A DNA stretch of 64,000 bases from Candidatus Ruthia magnifica str. Cm (Calyptogena magnifica) (GTDB lineage: Bacteria; Pseudomonadota; Gammaproteobacteria; PS1; Pseudothioglobaceae), in assembly GCF_000015105.1 (NCBI RefSeq), contig NC_008610.1:868001-932000 (forward strand), given 5' to 3'. Under the pieces are notes generated by a model. The model searched no databases and was not told the DNA's origin. It saw nothing but the letters and a program-made list of their open reading frames with translations. The first letter of the stretch is position 1. The number at the start of each line of letters is the position of its first letter. Below, piece after piece: positions 1 to 10,659 of the stretch. A program made the position numbers and the translations under genes.

Positions 1-2548
1 TAGTATCACGTGAATAGGCAGTTAACTCTTCAATATGAATTGTTGTATAACGATCTTCTTGTATAACCTTCTCTGAAATTAAAATTGAATCTTCAAAGTT
101 ATAGCCGTTCCAAGGCATAAAAGCAATTTTCATATTTTGACCCAGTGCTAACTCGCCCATATCAGTTGATGGACCATCTGCCAAAACATCAGCAGCAGAA
201 ATTTTGTCACCTGTTTTAACTAATGGTTTTTGGTTAATACAAGTATTCTGATTGGAGCGTGAATACTTGGTCAAATTGTAAATATCAACACCCAGTTCAC
301 TTGCTTTAGTTTTCTTAGAATCTACACGAATAACAATACGTGATGCATCTACCGCCTCAACCACACCAGAATGTTTAGCAGTCACACAAACACGAGAGTC
401 TGTTGCTACAACACGCTCAATACCTGTACCAACCAATGGTTTTTCAGCTTTTAACACAGGAACAGCTTGGCGTTGCATATTTGAGCCCATGAGTGCACGG
501 TTCGCATCATCATGTTCTAAGAAAGGAATGAGCGATGCTGCTACCGATGCAATTTGCTTAGAATCAATATCGATTAACGTAACTTTTGATGAATTTACCA
601 AAACAAACTCATTTTTATGGCGACAAGAAATAAGATCGCTCATTAACTTGCCCTTATCATTCACTATTGCATTTACTTGTGCAATTGTATGTGTGATTTC
701 ATCAATGGCTGAAACATAAACCACCTCTTTAGTCACTTTACCATTTTTAACCACTTGATAAGGCGTCTCTAAAAATCCATAACTGTTTGTTTTAGCATAA
801 ACAGCCAATGTATTAATCAAGCCAATATTAGGGCCTTCTGGTGTTTCAATTGGACACAAACGACCATAGTGCGAAGGATGCACATCACGTACTTCAAAAC
901 CAGCACGCTCACGAGTTAATCCACCAGGACCTAAGGCAGAAATACGACGTTTATGAGTAACGCCTGATAAAGGATTCACTTGATCCATAAATTGAGACAA
1001 CTGAGAAGAACCAAAAAATTCTCTAACTGCTGCAGATACAGGCTTAGAATTAATTAAATCTTGTGGCGTTAATTCGTCTGTTTCAGCTAAATTTAAACCT
1101 TCTCTAACTACTTTTTCAACCCTAACAAGGCCAACTCTAAACTGATTCTCAATCATCTCACCAATTGCTCTTACGCGTCTATTAGCTAGCGTATCAACAT
1201 CATCAACAGAATCATTACCATCTTTAATATTAATGAGTAACTTAATAACACTGATAATATCATCATTGGTTAATACATGTTCACCTGTTTCAGAACCAAT
1301 GCCCAAACGACGATTAAGCTTCATACGGCCAACTTTTGATAAATCATAGCGATCGTTTTTAAAAAATAAATTATTAAATAATAGATTAACCGCATCTTCA
1401 GTGGCAGGTTCACCCGGACGCATTACATGATAGATCGACATACGAGCTTCAATCTCAGTTTGTGTTTCATCTAAACGCAATGTATCTGAAATATAAGCGC
1501 CTGTCTCAGAAGCGTTAATATAAAGGATTTCTATTTTTTTAATTTTATTGATGTTTAATAACTCTAATACTTCTTCAAGAATAATAGTATTGGCTGATAT
1601 TAAAATTTCACCCGTGTCTTTATCAAAAATATCAGCAGAAATTACCTTATCAAGTAAATACTCTAATGGTACATTAATTGATTTAATACCTACTTTTTTC
1701 AATAACTTGACATGCTTAGCAGTAATTCTACGACCTTTTTCAACTATCACATCTTGATTAGCAACAATATCAAATTCCGCAATTGTACGTTGCAGACGAA
1801 TCGGTACCATGTTTAAATCGCATGATTTAGCTTTTAATTTAATAGTAGTCTTTTCAAAAAAGGTTTCAAGAATGCCTTCACTACTTAGACCCATAGCGCG
1901 TAATAATGTAGTGACTGGTAATTTTCTACGTCTATCAATTCGAACATACAAATGTTCATGATGATCATATTCAAAATCTAACCATGAACCACGGTAAGGG
2001 ATAATGCGAGAAGAAAATAAAATCTTACCTGAAGAGTGTGTTTTACCCTTATCATGCTCAAAAATAACACCAGGAGACCTATGCAATTGAGACACAACAA
2101 CACGCTCAGTACCATTAATAACAAAGGTACCCGTTTCAGTCATTAGTGGTAATTGTCCTAAATAAATATCTTCTTCAATAATTTGCTTAATCTTGCGTTT
2201 TTTCTTCAAAGTTGAACCATTTTTATCAAACAAAACTAAACTTAATTTAACGCGCAACGTAGATGCAAACGTTACACCACGTAACTTACATTCTTCAACA
2301 TTAAATTTAGGCTCTTGTAATTCATAATCAACATATTCAATTTGTGCATAACCATTAACCGCAGTAATCGGAAATACCGATTGGAAAACAGCATGCAAAC
2401 CAATATCTTGCTTAGTTTTACTATCTTTTTGGATAAAACTGTTAAATGAATCAATTTGGATTGCTAGTAAATCTGGTTCGGTCAAAATTGATTCTCTAGA
2501 ACCAAAGTTATTTCTAATTCGCTTTTTTTCGGTGAATGAATAAGCCAT
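1..2548 (-). CDS. rpoB: DNA-directed RNA polymerase beta subunit, N-terminal 849 codons (runs off the window)
   Basis: This is the beta subunit of RNA polymerase, which forms the catalytic cleft with beta'. Translation from the ATG at 2548 begins [16 protein letters not shown] and stays open to the window edge, so the C-terminal third is missing only because the window ends. The rifampicin-pocket region is intact and ordinary at about residues 510-575 ([40 protein letters not shown]). It follows rplL by about 170 bp, with a stem-loop in that gap, as in the usual rplKAJL-rpoBC order. No frameshift or missing motif is visible. The identification is certain. Confidence 0.98.
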   Translation of the reverse strand, partial: MAYSFTEKKRIRNNFGSRESILTEPDLLAIQIDSFNSFIQKDSKTKQDIGLHAVFQSVFPITAVNGYAQIEYVDYELQEPKFNVEECKLRGVTFASTLRVKLSLVLFDKNGSTLKKKRKIKQIIEEDIYLGQLPLMTETGTFVINGTERVVVSQLHRSPGVIFEHDKGKTHSSGKILFSSRIIPYRGSWLDFEYDHHEHLYVRIDRRRKLPVTTLLRAMGLSSEGILETFFEKTTIKLKAKSCDLNMVPIRLQRTIAEFDIVANQDVIVEKGRRITAKHVKLLKKVGIKSINVPLEYLLDKVISADIFDKDTGEILISANTIILEEVLELLNINKIKKIEILYINASETGAYISDTLRLDETQTEIEARMSIYHVMRPGEPATEDAVNLLFNNLFFKNDRYDLSKVGRMKLNRRLGIGSETGEHVLTNDDIISVIKLLINIKDGNDSVDDVDTLANRRVRAIGEMIENQFRVGLVRVEKVVREGLNLAETDELTPQDLINSKPVSAAVREFFGSSQLSQFMDQVNPLSGVTHKRRISALGPGGLTRERAGFEVRDVHPSHYGRLCPIETPEGPNIGLINTLAVYAKTNSYGFLETPYQVVKNGKVTKEVVYVSAIDEITHTIAQVNAIVNDKGKLMSDLISCRHKNEFVLVNSSKVTLIDIDSKQIASVAASLIPFLEHDDANRALMGSNMQRQAVPVLKAEKPLVGTGIERVVATDSRVCVTAKHSGVVEAVDASRIVIRVDSKKTKASELGVDIYNLTKYSRSNQNTCINQKPLVKTGDKISAADVLADGPSTDMGELALGQNMKIAFMPWNGYNFEDSILISEKVIQEDRYTTIHIEELTAYSRDT

Positions 2549-2673
2549 GAATACCTCGTATTGAGTTGATCGTATTATATAAAAATTTCTTCTTAATCAA
2601 CAAACTTCAACTTATATTTTTAAAAAACATCTCATTGAGTCTGTACTTTAATTTAGTGTGCAAATAAAATACC

Positions 2674-2691
2674 AAAACCCCCTTCTCGGGG
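2674..2691 (-). terminator. Stem-loop with T-run between rplL and rpoB (attenuator-like)
   Basis: Read on the minus strand, CCCC is followed by a 5-6 base loop, GGGG and then TTTT, just after the rplL stop and about 125 bp before rpoB. In many proteobacteria a partial terminator here lowers rpoB output relative to L7/L12. The structure is seen; the attenuator role is inferred. Confidence 0.55.
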
Positions 2692-2716
2692 ATTCTAGAT
2701 TTTTACGCTTAACTAA

Positions 2717-3094
2717 TTATTTTAGTTCTACGCTAGCACCAGCTTCTTCAAGCTGCTTTTGGATGTCTTCAGCTTCTACCTTAGATGCACCCTCTTTGAT
2801 TACTACTGGCGCAGACTCAACCATGTCTTTAGCCTCCTTTAGACCCAGTCCAGTAATACTACGAGCCATCTTAATAACGGCAACTTTCTTCTTTCCAAAT
2901 GAGGTTAACATAACATCAAACTCATCTTTCTCAACTACTACATCATCTATTGTATCTGCTACAACTGGTGGTGCTGCAACTGGTGCTGCACTTACACCAA
3001 ACTTTTCTTCCATTGCTGATACTAACTCAACAACATTCATTACCGACATATCGGCAATTGCATTTAAAATATCTTCATTGGTTAATTTAGCCAT
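2717..3094 (-). CDS. rplL: 50S ribosomal protein L7/L12
   Basis: This is the stalk protein of the large subunit, 125 residues, the usual family length. The N-terminal dimerisation part ([16 protein letters not shown]) is followed by an alanine/valine-rich flexible hinge at about residues 33-48. The C-terminal factor-binding domain carries [24 protein letters not shown], where helices contact EF-Tu and EF-G. It sits 30 bp after rplJ, so the two are co-transcribed and share the L10 leader control. Nothing is unusual. Confidence 0.98.
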   Translation of the reverse strand: MAKLTNEDILNAIADMSVMNVVELVSAMEEKFGVSAAPVAAPPVVADTIDDVVVEKDEFDVMLTSFGKKKVAVIKMARSITGLGLKEAKDMVESAPVVIKEGASKVEAEDIQKQLEEAGASVELK

Positions 3095-3124
3095 GATATT
3101 TACTCCTTTTATTTATGATTATTT

Positions 3125-3637
3125 TTAATCGCAAACTGCTGACACTACTCGAGTTACTTTAGTTGGAAACTCAATTAAGGTTCTAACTAGCTTTTCAACT
3201 GGTGCTAACATTAACGTCATTGTGATACCAATTGCCTGATCTTTAGTTGGCAAGTCTGCAATACGTTGAAGCTGATTTGATTTTACAAATTCACCTGAAA
3301 CGCCCAAACCTTTAACGACTAAATTTTTATTTTCTTTAATAAAGTTTTTGAATACTCGTGCTACTGCACCTGGATCTTCTTGTGAAAAACCCAAAATAAT
3401 TGGCCCACTAAGAACCAGAAATACACATTCGCATTCTGTCTTTACCAATGCTCTTTTTGCTAGTGAGTTCTTTACAACACGTAAAGTCACGTTAGCATCA
3501 ATTGCACTTGAACGTAAATTAGTCATTTGCTCAACTGTCAATCCGCAATACTCAGCAACACCAACAGAAACTGACACTTTTGCTAATGAGTTTACTTGCT
3601 TGACAATTGCTTTTTTTGCCATTAGATTTAGAGCCAT
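3125..3637 (-). CDS. rplJ: 50S ribosomal protein L10
   Basis: L10 anchors the L7/L12 dimers to the ribosome and, as the L10(L12)4 complex, represses its own operon by binding the leader. The protein has 170 residues. It starts [16 protein letters not shown] and shows the family core [23 protein letters not shown]. The first ATG, at 3637, is preceded on the minus strand by AGGAGAGGTAA, a strong ribosome binding site, which supports this start over the internal Met6. Confidence 0.97.
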
Positions 3638-3654
3638 TTACCTCTCCTGAACAA

Positions 3655-3820
3655 TTTAAAAAAAGCCATCTTTTGATAACTTTCACCATAGAGTATTTGC
3701 ATACCCTCTACATAGGCAGATTGAAAAACCAATCAATTAAATAAACATACCAGAAGATATGTTTACACCTATGGTCTTTGAGATCGTGCAAGATAAATCT
3801 TGCGACCCAAAAAATTCTAA
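3655..3820 (-). promoter_or_regulatory. L10-type leader before rplJ
   Basis: The 190 bp between rplA and rplJ hold three consecutive hairpins on the minus strand. One is GCAAGA/TCTTGC at 3788-3803. The second is TAAACATA/TATGTTTA near 3745-3770. The third is TAGAG-GG-TAT pairing with ATACTCTA near 3690-3715, with a two-base bulge. A bulged arm just before rplJ is what the L10(L12)4-binding kink-turn leader looks like. The hairpins are seen; the regulatory assignment comes from position and known family behaviour. Confidence 0.6.
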
Positions 3821-3826
3821 TAAAAC

Positions 3827-4522
3827 TTAAATATCTAAACTTGCTAAATCAACGCTAAGCCCTGGCCCCATAGTCGAAGAAATGCTTAATTTTTTAAAAT
3901 AAACACCCTTAGCTGAGCTAGGTTTTATTTTTTTAAGTGCTTCCATTAAAACATTAATATTTTGTGTTAGTGCACTTACATTAAATGACACTCTACCAAC
4001 ACAAGCATGAACAATACCAGCCTTGTCAGCACGATAACGCACTTGACCTGTTTTAGCATTATTAACAGCGGTTGCAACATCTGACGTTACTGTACCAACT
4101 TTAGGATTAGGCATTAAACCACGAGGGCCTAACACTTGACCTAGACGACCCACAACACCCATAGCATCCGGAGAGGCGATAACCACATCATAGTTTAAAT
4201 CACCGTCTTGCATAGATTTCATTAAATCTTCCATACCAACAACGTCTGCACCAGCATCTTGCGCTTTAGCTATGTTATCACCTTGAGTGAATACAGCAAC
4301 ACAAACTGTTTTACCCGTACCATTTGGAAGCACAATCGCACCACGAACATTTTGGTCAGATTTCTTAGCATCAATACCTAAATTGATACTCATATCAATA
4401 GATTCGTCAAATTTTGCTGTTGCACATTCTTTTAATAAATTTAGTGCATCATTGATTGAATAACACTTATTAGACTCAACCTTGACTAAAATATCTTTTT
4501 GTTTTTTTGTTAATTCAGCCAC
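3827..4522 (-). CDS. rplA: 50S ribosomal protein L1
   Basis: L1 forms the mobile stalk at the E-site side of the large subunit and represses the rplK-rplA mRNA in many bacteria. The protein has 231 residues, full family length, with the signature stretch [15 protein letters not shown]. The start codon is GTG at 4522, four bases after the rplK stop, so the two genes are translationally coupled. No ATG lies in frame nearby upstream. Confidence 0.97.
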   Translation of the reverse strand: MAELTKKQKDILVKVESNKCYSINDALNLLKECATAKFDESIDMSINLGIDAKKSDQNVRGAIVLPNGTGKTVCVAVFTQGDNIAKAQDAGADVVGMEDLMKSMQDGDLNYDVVIASPDAMGVVGRLGQVLGPRGLMPNPKVGTVTSDVATAVNNAKTGQVRYRADKAGIVHACVGRVSFNVSALTQNINVLMEALKKIKPSSAKGVYFKKLSISSTMGPGLSVDLASLDI

Positions 4523-4526
4523 TTAC

Positions 4527-4955
4527 TCAACCCTCCACCGTAATGCCCATTGACCTAGCTGTGCCAGAAATAATATGAACTGCTGCATCCATATCATTTG
4601 CATTCAAATCTTTCATTTTCATACTGGCCACTTCTTCTAATTGAATACGAGTAATGTTGCCCACTTTATCTAGATGAGGAACACCACTGCCTTTTTTAAT
4701 ACCCGTTATTTTTAAGATTAACAAAGCTGCTGGTGGTGCTTTGGTTACAAAAGTAAAACTACGATCACTATAAACAGTGATCACAACGGGCACCTTCATG
4801 CCCTTGTCAATATCTTGAGTTTTTACATTAAATGCTTTACAAAATTCCATAATATTAACACCATGCTGACCCAATGCAGGACCTACAGGTGGTGATGGAT
4901 TTGCTTCTTGTGCAGCCACTTGAAGCTTAATATAAGATTCAATTTTTTTCGCCAT
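4527..4955 (-). CDS. rplK: 50S ribosomal protein L11
   Basis: L11 is part of the GTPase-associated centre. The protein has 142 residues, with the proline-rich N-terminal switch ([26 protein letters not shown]) and the C-terminal rRNA-binding domain ending [11 protein letters not shown]. It follows nusG by about 88 bp and is coupled to rplA. Length and motifs are normal for the family. Confidence 0.98.
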   Translation of the reverse strand: MAKKIESYIKLQVAAQEANPSPPVGPALGQHGVNIMEFCKAFNVKTQDIDKGMKVPVVITVYSDRSFTFVTKAPPAALLILKITGIKKGSGVPHLDKVGNITRIQLEEVASMKMKDLNANDMDAAVHIISGTARSMGITVEG

Positions 4956-5043
4956 TTTTCTTCCTTGAGTATTTTGCCTCGTTTTGGGTACAAACGCCGA
5001 TTAAGCTCCCCTGTCAAATCACAACTTTAAAAGCTGCTTGTCT

Positions 5044-5577
5044 TTAAGTCTTCTCTACTTGAGAAAATTCCAATTCTACTGAGGTAGAACGGCCAAAAAT
5101 TAGCACCTCTACTTTCAGAAAATTTTTTTCGTAATCAACTGCCTGAACTAAACCATTAAATTCATTAAACGGTCCATCAACAACTAAAATTTCTTCACCT
5201 GGTTGATAAGCCACTTTAGGCTTAGGCTTATCAGCACCTTCTTGCACACGTGCAAGAATTTTATCAACTTCACGTTGCGTAATTGGAGAGGGTTTACCTG
5301 ATGAGCTACCAATAAAACCAATCACATTATTAGTATTTTTAACTAATAACCAACTGGGCTCAGTCAATTCCATATTCACCAGCATATAGCCTGGAAAAAA
5401 CTTACGTTCAGCCGTTTTTTTTTGCCCATCTTTTAACTCAACAACTTGCTCAGTCGGCACAAAAACTTCACCCACTAAATCTTCAAGACCTTCTCTAATA
5501 ACAGACTCTTCAATTGCAATCTTAACCTTCGCTTCAAAACCACTTCTTGCATGAAGCACATACCATTTTTTAGACAT
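5044..5577 (-). CDS. nusG: Transcription termination/antitermination factor NusG
   Basis: NusG binds RNA polymerase with its N-terminal domain and Rho or ribosomal S10 with its C-terminal KOW domain. The protein has 177 residues. The N-terminus reads KKWYVLHARSGFEAKV, PGYMLVNMEL follows, and the KOW segment is at about residues 123-155 (PGEEILVVDGPFNEFNGLV). It lies 10 bp after secE. This is the conserved secE-nusG pair. Confidence 0.98.
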   Translation of the reverse strand: MSKKWYVLHARSGFEAKVKIAIEESVIREGLEDLVGEVFVPTEQVVELKDGQKKTAERKFFPGYMLVNMELTEPSWLLVKNTNNVIGFIGSSSGKPSPITQREVDKILARVQEGADKPKPKVAYQPGEEILVVDGPFNEFNGLVQAVDYEKNFLKVEVLIFGRSTSVELEFSQVEKT

Positions 5578-5587
5578 TTTAGCCCTC

Positions 5588-5959
5588 TTAATTTGTTAAC
5601 AACTGCACCATCCACGAGAGCAGCATATCAACTATCCATAAGAAAATAGCCACAATCACAACAGCAACCATAATCATGCCTGTGGTTTTAATAGTTTCAT
5701 CACGCGTGGGCCAAACAACTTTGCGTAATTCAATTTTTGTCTCGATTAAAAATGAATTAAAACGCATACCTTGGGGCGATTTAAAGAATACAAAACCTGC
5801 CAACACAAGACCCGTTAATAAAACCAATACTTTGTATAGCATTGTATTTAATCCTAATGGATTTAAAAAAAACAATACAAAAAATGCAATCACAATTAGG
5901 ACTGATACAATCATTCCTAATTGTGATTCTTTTGCTTGTCTTTCTACTGCTTTAGTCAC
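5588..5959 (-). CDS. secE: Protein translocase subunit SecE
   Basis: SecE is an essential subunit of the SecYEG channel. The protein has 123 residues with three predicted membrane helices (about 16-33, 39-59 and 95-118), the gammaproteobacterial three-helix form. The conserved cytoplasmic segment ELRKVVWPTRDET precedes the last helix. The start is GTG at 5959 (GTGACTAAAGC) behind AAGGATGT; no better in-frame ATG exists. Confidence 0.96.
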   Translation of the reverse strand: MTKAVERQAKESQLGMIVSVLIVIAFFVLFFLNPLGLNTMLYKVLVLLTGLVLAGFVFFKSPQGMRFNSFLIETKIELRKVVWPTRDETIKTTGMIMVAVVIVAIFLWIVDMLLSWMVQLLTN

Positions 5960-5975
5960 ATTACATCCTTAAACA

Positions 5976-6051
5976 TGGCAGGCAAGGAGGGATTTGAACC
6001 CCCAATCAATGGTTTTGGAGACCATTACTCTACCAATTGAGCCACTTGCCT
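5976..6051 (-). tRNA. tRNA-Trp (anticodon CCA)
   Basis: A 76-base cloverleaf with a 7-bp acceptor stem (AGGCAAG with CTTGCCT), anticodon arm ATGGT-CTCCAAA-ACCAT and T arm GGGGGTTCAAATCCC. The 3' CCA is encoded. It lies between tuf and secE, the classical position. Confidence 0.95.
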
Positions 6052-6127
6052 ATAAATCTTAAAGACTTGAATCAGTGTCCAAGCCAACTTTATTTTTTTA
6101 AATCTATTTAAATTTTAACTTTTTTAA

Positions 6128-7318
6128 TTAATCCGCCACCTTAGAAACTACACCCGCACCTACTGTACGACCACCTTCTCTAATAGCAAACCTTAAACCA
6201 TCTTCCATAGCGATTGGTGACAATAACTCTACTTGCATTTTCACGTTATCGCCTGGCATAACCATCTCTACACCATCAGGTAGCTGACAAGCGCCTGTAA
6301 CATCTGTTGTTCTAAAATAGAACTGTGGACGGTAGTTGTTAAAGAACGGGGTATGACGACCACCTTCATCTTTGCTTAAAATATAAACTTCTGCTTCAAA
6401 CTTTGAATGTGGCTTGATTGAACCTGGCTTGGCTAATACTTGACCACGTTCAACCTCTTCACGCTTGGTACCACGAAGTAAAACACCCACATTGTCACCT
6501 GCTTCACCTGAATCAAGTAACTTTCTAAACATTTCAACACCGGTACAAGTGGTAGTTTGTGTGTCTTTAATACCAACGATTTCTAACTCATCACCAACAT
6601 TAACAATGCCTGCTTCAATACGGCCTGTCACTACAGTACCACGACCTGAAATTGAAAATACATCTTCAATTGGCATTAAAAATAGCTTGTCTGTGTCACG
6701 CTTAGGAGTTGGAATGTAAGTGTCTAGTGCTTCTACTAATTTAATAATAGAAGGCACGCCAATATCTGACGTGTCATCTTCTAAAGCTTTAAGTGCTGAA
6801 CCAAAGATAACTGGGGTGTCATCACCTGGAAAATCATATTCATCTAGTAACTCACGTATTTCCAATTCAACCAATTCAACCAATTCTTCATCATCAACCA
6901 TATCGGCTTTATTCATGTAAACAATGATGTAAGGTACACCTACCTGCTTAGATAATAAGATATGCTCACGAGTTTGAGCCATTGGGCCATCTGTAGCAGC
7001 GATGACAATAATAGCGCCGTCCATTTGAGCAGCACCTGTGATCATATTTTTAACGTAGTCAGCGTGTCCTGGGCAGTCAACGTGTGCATAATGACGAGCT
7101 TCACTTTCATACTCAACATGGGCTGTTGAAATAGTAATACCACGTTCTCTTTCTTCAGGAGCATTATCAATATCTGAATAATCTTTAAATTCACCACCAT
7201 GTGCTTTTGACATAATTTTAGTAATAGCAGCTGTGAGTGTGGTTTTGCCGTGGTCAACGTGACCGATTGTTCCGACGTTGACGTGTGGCTTGGTTCTTTC
7301 AAATTTTTCTTTTGACAT
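6128..7318 (-). CDS. tuf: Elongation factor Tu
   Basis: EF-Tu is the GTPase that delivers aminoacyl-tRNA to the ribosome. The protein has 396 residues. G1 is GHVDHGKT at residues 19-26, followed by the switch region with RGITI, then DCPGHADY (G3), NKAD (G4) and SAL (G5). Domains 2 and 3 are complete, ending [17 protein letters not shown]. It sits between two tRNA groups, which corresponds to the tufB locus of other gammaproteobacteria. Whether a second tuf copy exists cannot be seen here. Confidence 0.99.
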   Translation of the reverse strand: MSKEKFERTKPHVNVGTIGHVDHGKTTLTAAITKIMSKAHGGEFKDYSDIDNAPEERERGITISTAHVEYESEARHYAHVDCPGHADYVKNMITGAAQMDGAIIVIAATDGPMAQTREHILLSKQVGVPYIIVYMNKADMVDDEELVELVELEIRELLDEYDFPGDDTPVIFGSALKALEDDTSDIGVPSIIKLVEALDTYIPTPKRDTDKLFLMPIEDVFSISGRGTVVTGRIEAGIVNVGDELEIVGIKDTQTTTCTGVEMFRKLLDSGEAGDNVGVLLRGTKREEVERGQVLAKPGSIKPHSKFEAEVYILSKDEGGRHTPFFNNYRPQFYFRTTDVTGACQLPDGVEMVMPGDNVKMQVELLSPIAMEDGLRFAIREGGRTVGAGVVSKVAD

Positions 7319-7357
7319 TTTATTACCCTGCGTTTAACAAATTAAATTTTAAATTTT

Positions 7358-7433
<76 letters not shown>

Positions 7434-7451
7434 ACAACCACTCCATCTTGA

Positions 7452-7522
7452 AGCGGGTAACGAGAATCGAACTCGTCTCATTGGCTTGGAAGGCCAAGGT
7501 AATACCAATATACGATACCCGC
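7452..7522 (-). tRNA. tRNA-Gly (anticodon TCC), CCA not encoded
   Basis: A cloverleaf with acceptor GCGGGTA/TACCCGC and anticodon loop CTTCCAA giving TCC. After the discriminator T the DNA reads TCA rather than CCA, so the 3' end must be made by a CCA-adding enzyme. The other five tRNAs in this window encode CCA. Confidence 0.93.
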
Positions 7523-7539
7523 AAACCTATTATGCCTTA

Positions 7540-7624
7540 TGGTGGAGGGGGAAGGATTTGAACCTTCGAAGGCAGAGCCGACAGATTTACAGTCTGTTCC
7601 CTTTGGCCACTCGGGAACCCCTCC
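7540..7624 (-). tRNA. tRNA-Tyr (anticodon GTA)
   Basis: An 85-base class II tRNA with a long variable arm, acceptor GGAGGGG/CCCCCTCC-type pairing, anticodon arm CAGA-CTGTAAA-TCTG and encoded CCA. It is first in the Tyr-Gly-Thr-tuf cluster. Confidence 0.95.
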
Positions 7625-7717
7625 AAAAAACAATCAGGAATTATCCCATAGCTATCTTTAGAGTGCAAGTGTTAATTTGACATTTTTTTTGTTTTTTAAA
7701 GATTGTCTCTTCGTTAA

Positions 7718-8938
7718 TTACAAACGTGAAACACCACTTGAAACAGCGGCATCAAATACTGCTTTTGGCACCACATCTATCAACCTTGGATCAAAAGGTT
7801 TAGGGATAATATAACTTTTACTAAACACCATAGACTCTGCACTATAGGCTTTTAAAACACTACTTGGTACTTCAAGTTTTGCTAAATCTTTAAGCGCATG
7901 AACTGCTGCTATTTTCATTTTTGAATTGATTTCACTAGCTTTTGCATCTAGTGCACCTCTAAAAATAAAAGGAAAACCCAATACATTGTTAACTTGATTT
8001 GGATAATCACTTCGACCTGTTGCCATAATTAAATCATCACGCACTGAATTGACATCAGAAGGTGAAATTTCAGGGTTTGGATTTGATAAAGCGAAGACAA
8101 TAGGTCTATTTGCCATAGATTTAATCATCTGTTTTGATACCAAATTAGCAGCAGCAACACCAATAAAAACATCTGCACCTTGCATAGCATCTGCCAAAGT
8201 TTTTTTATCCGTTTTTACACTATATTGTGCTTTAATTTGGCTAACATTTTCCATATCTTGAGAAATAACACCTTCTCTGTCAACCAATAAAATATTGTCC
8301 TTTGATAAGCCTAATTCACACAATAAATTTAAAGTAGCAATACCTGCCGAACCAGCACCCAAACAAACAAACTTAGCAGTTTCAATATGCTTACCTTGAA
8401 TTTCAAGCGAATTTAACAGACCTGCTGCAATAATAATAGCTGTACCATGCTGATCATCGTGAAAAACAGGAATATCAAGTGCCTCAATTAAACGCTTTTC
8501 AATTTCAAAACAACGAGGCGCTGAAATATCCTCAAGATTAATACCACCAAATGTTGGAGCAATATTTTTAACCGTTTGTACAAATTCATCAACATCTTGA
8601 GTATCAATCTCAATATCAAAGACATCAATATCTGCAAAATATTTAAACAATACTGCCTTACCCTCCATCACAGGTTTAGATGCTAACGGTCCCACATTAC
8701 CAAGTCCCAAGACTGCAGAGCCATCAGAAATAACAGCAACCAAATTACGCTTAATGGTAAAGTCATAAACTTTGTTTGCATCCTGTACAATCTCACAAAC
8801 AGGCGCGGCAACCCCAGGTGTATATGCCAAGCTAAGATCTTCACGCGTTGCTAGTGGCTTATGTGATGAAACAATAATTTTTCCTGGACGATCACCTTGA
8901 TGGTATTCTAGTGCTAATTGATGAAGTTTTGAGCTCAT
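7718..8938 (-). CDS. maeB: Malic enzyme (oxaloacetate-decarboxylating), short form
   Basis: This enzyme oxidatively decarboxylates malate to pyruvate with NAD(P)+. The protein has 406 residues, so it is only the malic-enzyme part; the C-terminal phosphotransacetylase-like domain of long MaeB proteins is absent. Visible landmarks are [15 protein letters not shown] near residue 37, [16 protein letters not shown] near 132, HDDQHGTA near 160 and the nucleotide-binding loop GAGSAG near 195. Together with oadGAB elsewhere in the window it gives two routes between C4 acids and pyruvate. The cofactor (NAD or NADP) cannot be decided by eye. A decayed sdh/frd operon lies directly upstream. Confidence 0.93.
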   Translation of the reverse strand: MSSKLHQLALEYHQGDRPGKIIVSSHKPLATREDLSLAYTPGVAAPVCEIVQDANKVYDFTIKRNLVAVISDGSAVLGLGNVGPLASKPVMEGKAVLFKYFADIDVFDIEIDTQDVDEFVQTVKNIAPTFGGINLEDISAPRCFEIEKRLIEALDIPVFHDDQHGTAIIIAAGLLNSLEIQGKHIETAKFVCLGAGSAGIATLNLLCELGLSKDNILLVDREGVISQDMENVSQIKAQYSVKTDKKTLADAMQGADVFIGVAAANLVSKQMIKSMANRPIVFALSNPNPEISPSDVNSVRDDLIMATGRSDYPNQVNNVLGFPFIFRGALDAKASEINSKMKIAAVHALKDLAKLEVPSSVLKAYSAESMVFSKSYIIPKPFDPRLIDVVPKAVFDAAVSSGVSRL

Positions 8939-8976
8939 TAGTGGTTTTTATGTTAAGTTAAAAGTTAATATTGTTA

Positions 8977-9160
8977 TTATCCAAGAATCTTATTCATTCT
9001 TGTAATATTTTGTGATGATACATCTTTAGGTCAGACATGTGCACAATACCTGCGATTTAAACAAACATCAAAGGCTTCAGATTGTATTTCTAAAATGAAG
9101 TGTCAATTTCATAAACTGCAAATTCACCTTGAGTGTTTACATTTTTTGTCACCAAATATA
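8977..9160 (-). pseudogene. Remnant of succinate dehydrogenase/fumarate reductase iron-sulfur subunit
   Basis: Two short pieces remain. One, just after the sdhA relic, reads KNVNTQGEFAVYEID and resembles the N-terminus of type-B SdhB/FrdB. The other reads DVCLNRRYCAHV-stop-PKDVSSQNITRMNKILG and matches the C-terminal cluster region of that family (normally CTNxxxCxxxCPKxIsxenIarMN). The middle of the gene is gone. The match was made by eye from remembered family patterns. Confidence 0.6.
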
Positions 9161-9171
9161 CAATGTAAAAA

Positions 9172-10137
9172 TCATTTATTTGTAATTCCTAAACAGCTAG
9201 GCTTAATAAATCCAAAATGTAAGTACTCCTTAAAGTCTAGCTCCTTCTTATTGGCGCTTCCATACTTCCATACTACAATAAAACTATGATTCTTATCATC
9301 ACGTTTTACTTCACCTTCTGAAAAAGCACTCCACTCGAGCAGCATGCACACCACAAAATTCTTCTCTATTTAAGGGCGTCTTTATATATCAATACACCTA
9401 TGTCAGACACTTACTATACACTCTAAAATTCGACAGGATTTTTCTCAGTTTTTGGTGAAAATATTCAGAGAAATGTTTCACTTCAAACACGTTCATTAAT
9501 TACTCAATTCTAATCTTAGCAGTACTTAAGGCTTATTGAACTTTTTCATGGTTGAGCTCAATTTTATTAAACTTGTTTCTAGCTAAATAATTAGCAATGA
9601 TTTGTGGCAAGATAAAATAATCATCTGCTAAATCTTGCATAAGCACAGAAGAATTAAGTCGATTAACGTCATGAGCTGAAAAATTAACCTCGCTAACGGC
9701 AAACAAGTCATTGAATATGGTCATTAAATTATAATCCATCCATAAAATAATGTGATTCTGGATATATTTTCATTGATGTTAAATAAAGACCATCATCTGT
9801 GATTTACAGATACATTTCAAACAAATTACCATATTTTTTTTCAACCTGTGCCAAATCTATTTTTTTAATAACGCCACTAAAATCTAAGTACACATCACAC
9901 CTTCCATAAATCTTAATCCCAAATATCACAAATATGCTTAACAGTGCGTGAAAGCCACATCACGGCAGAAACTATTGCAACCCCTAGCATTTAGTGGATA
10001 AATAATAAGAACTAACACACCACCTGTACACAACACAATCCGTTATATGCGTATTTAATTAACCACTCAACAAATCACGTGCTTTTTCAGCAATTTTCTA
10101 AAGGCCCAACAGATTCATTTAAATTTAATCGATTCAT
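9172..10137 (-). pseudogene. Remnant of succinate dehydrogenase/fumarate reductase flavoprotein subunit
   Basis: Broken pieces of a type-B SdhA/FrdA appear in the right order on the minus strand. They are a start-like MNRLNLNESVGPLE at 10137, ARDLLSG-stop-LNTHITDCVVxCTGG with YLSTK and GCN (FAD-domain motif), VYLDFSGVIKKID followed by KYGNLFEMY, then MDYNLMTIFNDLFAVSEVNFSAHDVNRL with SSVLMQDLADDYFILP (9533-9739), and finally EFCGVHA and SEGEVKRDDKNHSF. Normal genes run about 1.9 kb; here about 1 kb is left with several stops and frame changes. This is a dead gene, and the family assignment is good. Confidence 0.8.
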
Positions 10138-10510
10138 AAAACCACACTCATTGGAATAGAGATGAAGCCAACTAGTAGAATTAATACAAACAAGACAACC
10201 AGTAAATGGTAAGGTTTATCTGAAATTCACAATATTTGTAATATATTAGTCAACGTATGATGTAAATTATTAGCATCACAAGTTGAAAAAATAACTAAAT
10301 CATACATTTGTACAAACTTGGCCCATATGAGGGGGTTTATCTATATAAAATGAAAAACACAAATAATGTGTCAGTACCAGTCCAAACAACAAATCTAAGA
10401 ACGCCCTGAAGATAAGGTTTTTTGATAAGCCTGCCCTTTGCTAATATTATTAACAAGCTGACGAGGTAATGCCACAATAACGTGAAAACTAAGCAACATA
10501 ATCAATATTT
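10135..10510 (-). pseudogene. Remnant of succinate dehydrogenase/fumarate reductase cytochrome b subunit
   Basis: On the minus strand MLLSFHVIVALPRQLVNN near 10500 resembles the N-terminus of type-B dihaem cytochrome b subunits. A hydrophobic tail HLLVVLFVLILLVGFISIP ends in a TGA that overlaps the ATG of the flavoprotein relic (ATGA). The order cytochrome b, flavoprotein, Fe-S is that of type-B operons. Several stops lie between the two pieces. The assignment depends partly on the neighbours. Confidence 0.5.
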
Positions 10511-10659
10511 AGTATCATTAAATGGTAAGTCAACTATAAAAACCATCAAAAACACTTTGACCAAAGTGAAAATTTAACAAGCTTAACATACGGAAAATAA
10601 CATAAAAAAACCAAAAAATCTATACAAAGGCCATCAGTTTTTTAAAATAATGTTAGTAA

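Noticed and set aside
489-1757. Plus-strand open frames at 489-719 and 1548-1757
   Set aside because: They are antisense to rpoB, which is plainly the coding strand, and have no ribosome binding site.
2658-3128. 156-codon plus-strand frame with Ser/Thr/Ala-rich product
   Set aside because: It is the antisense shadow of rplL; the composition reflects the reverse of an Ala/Glu-rich protein.
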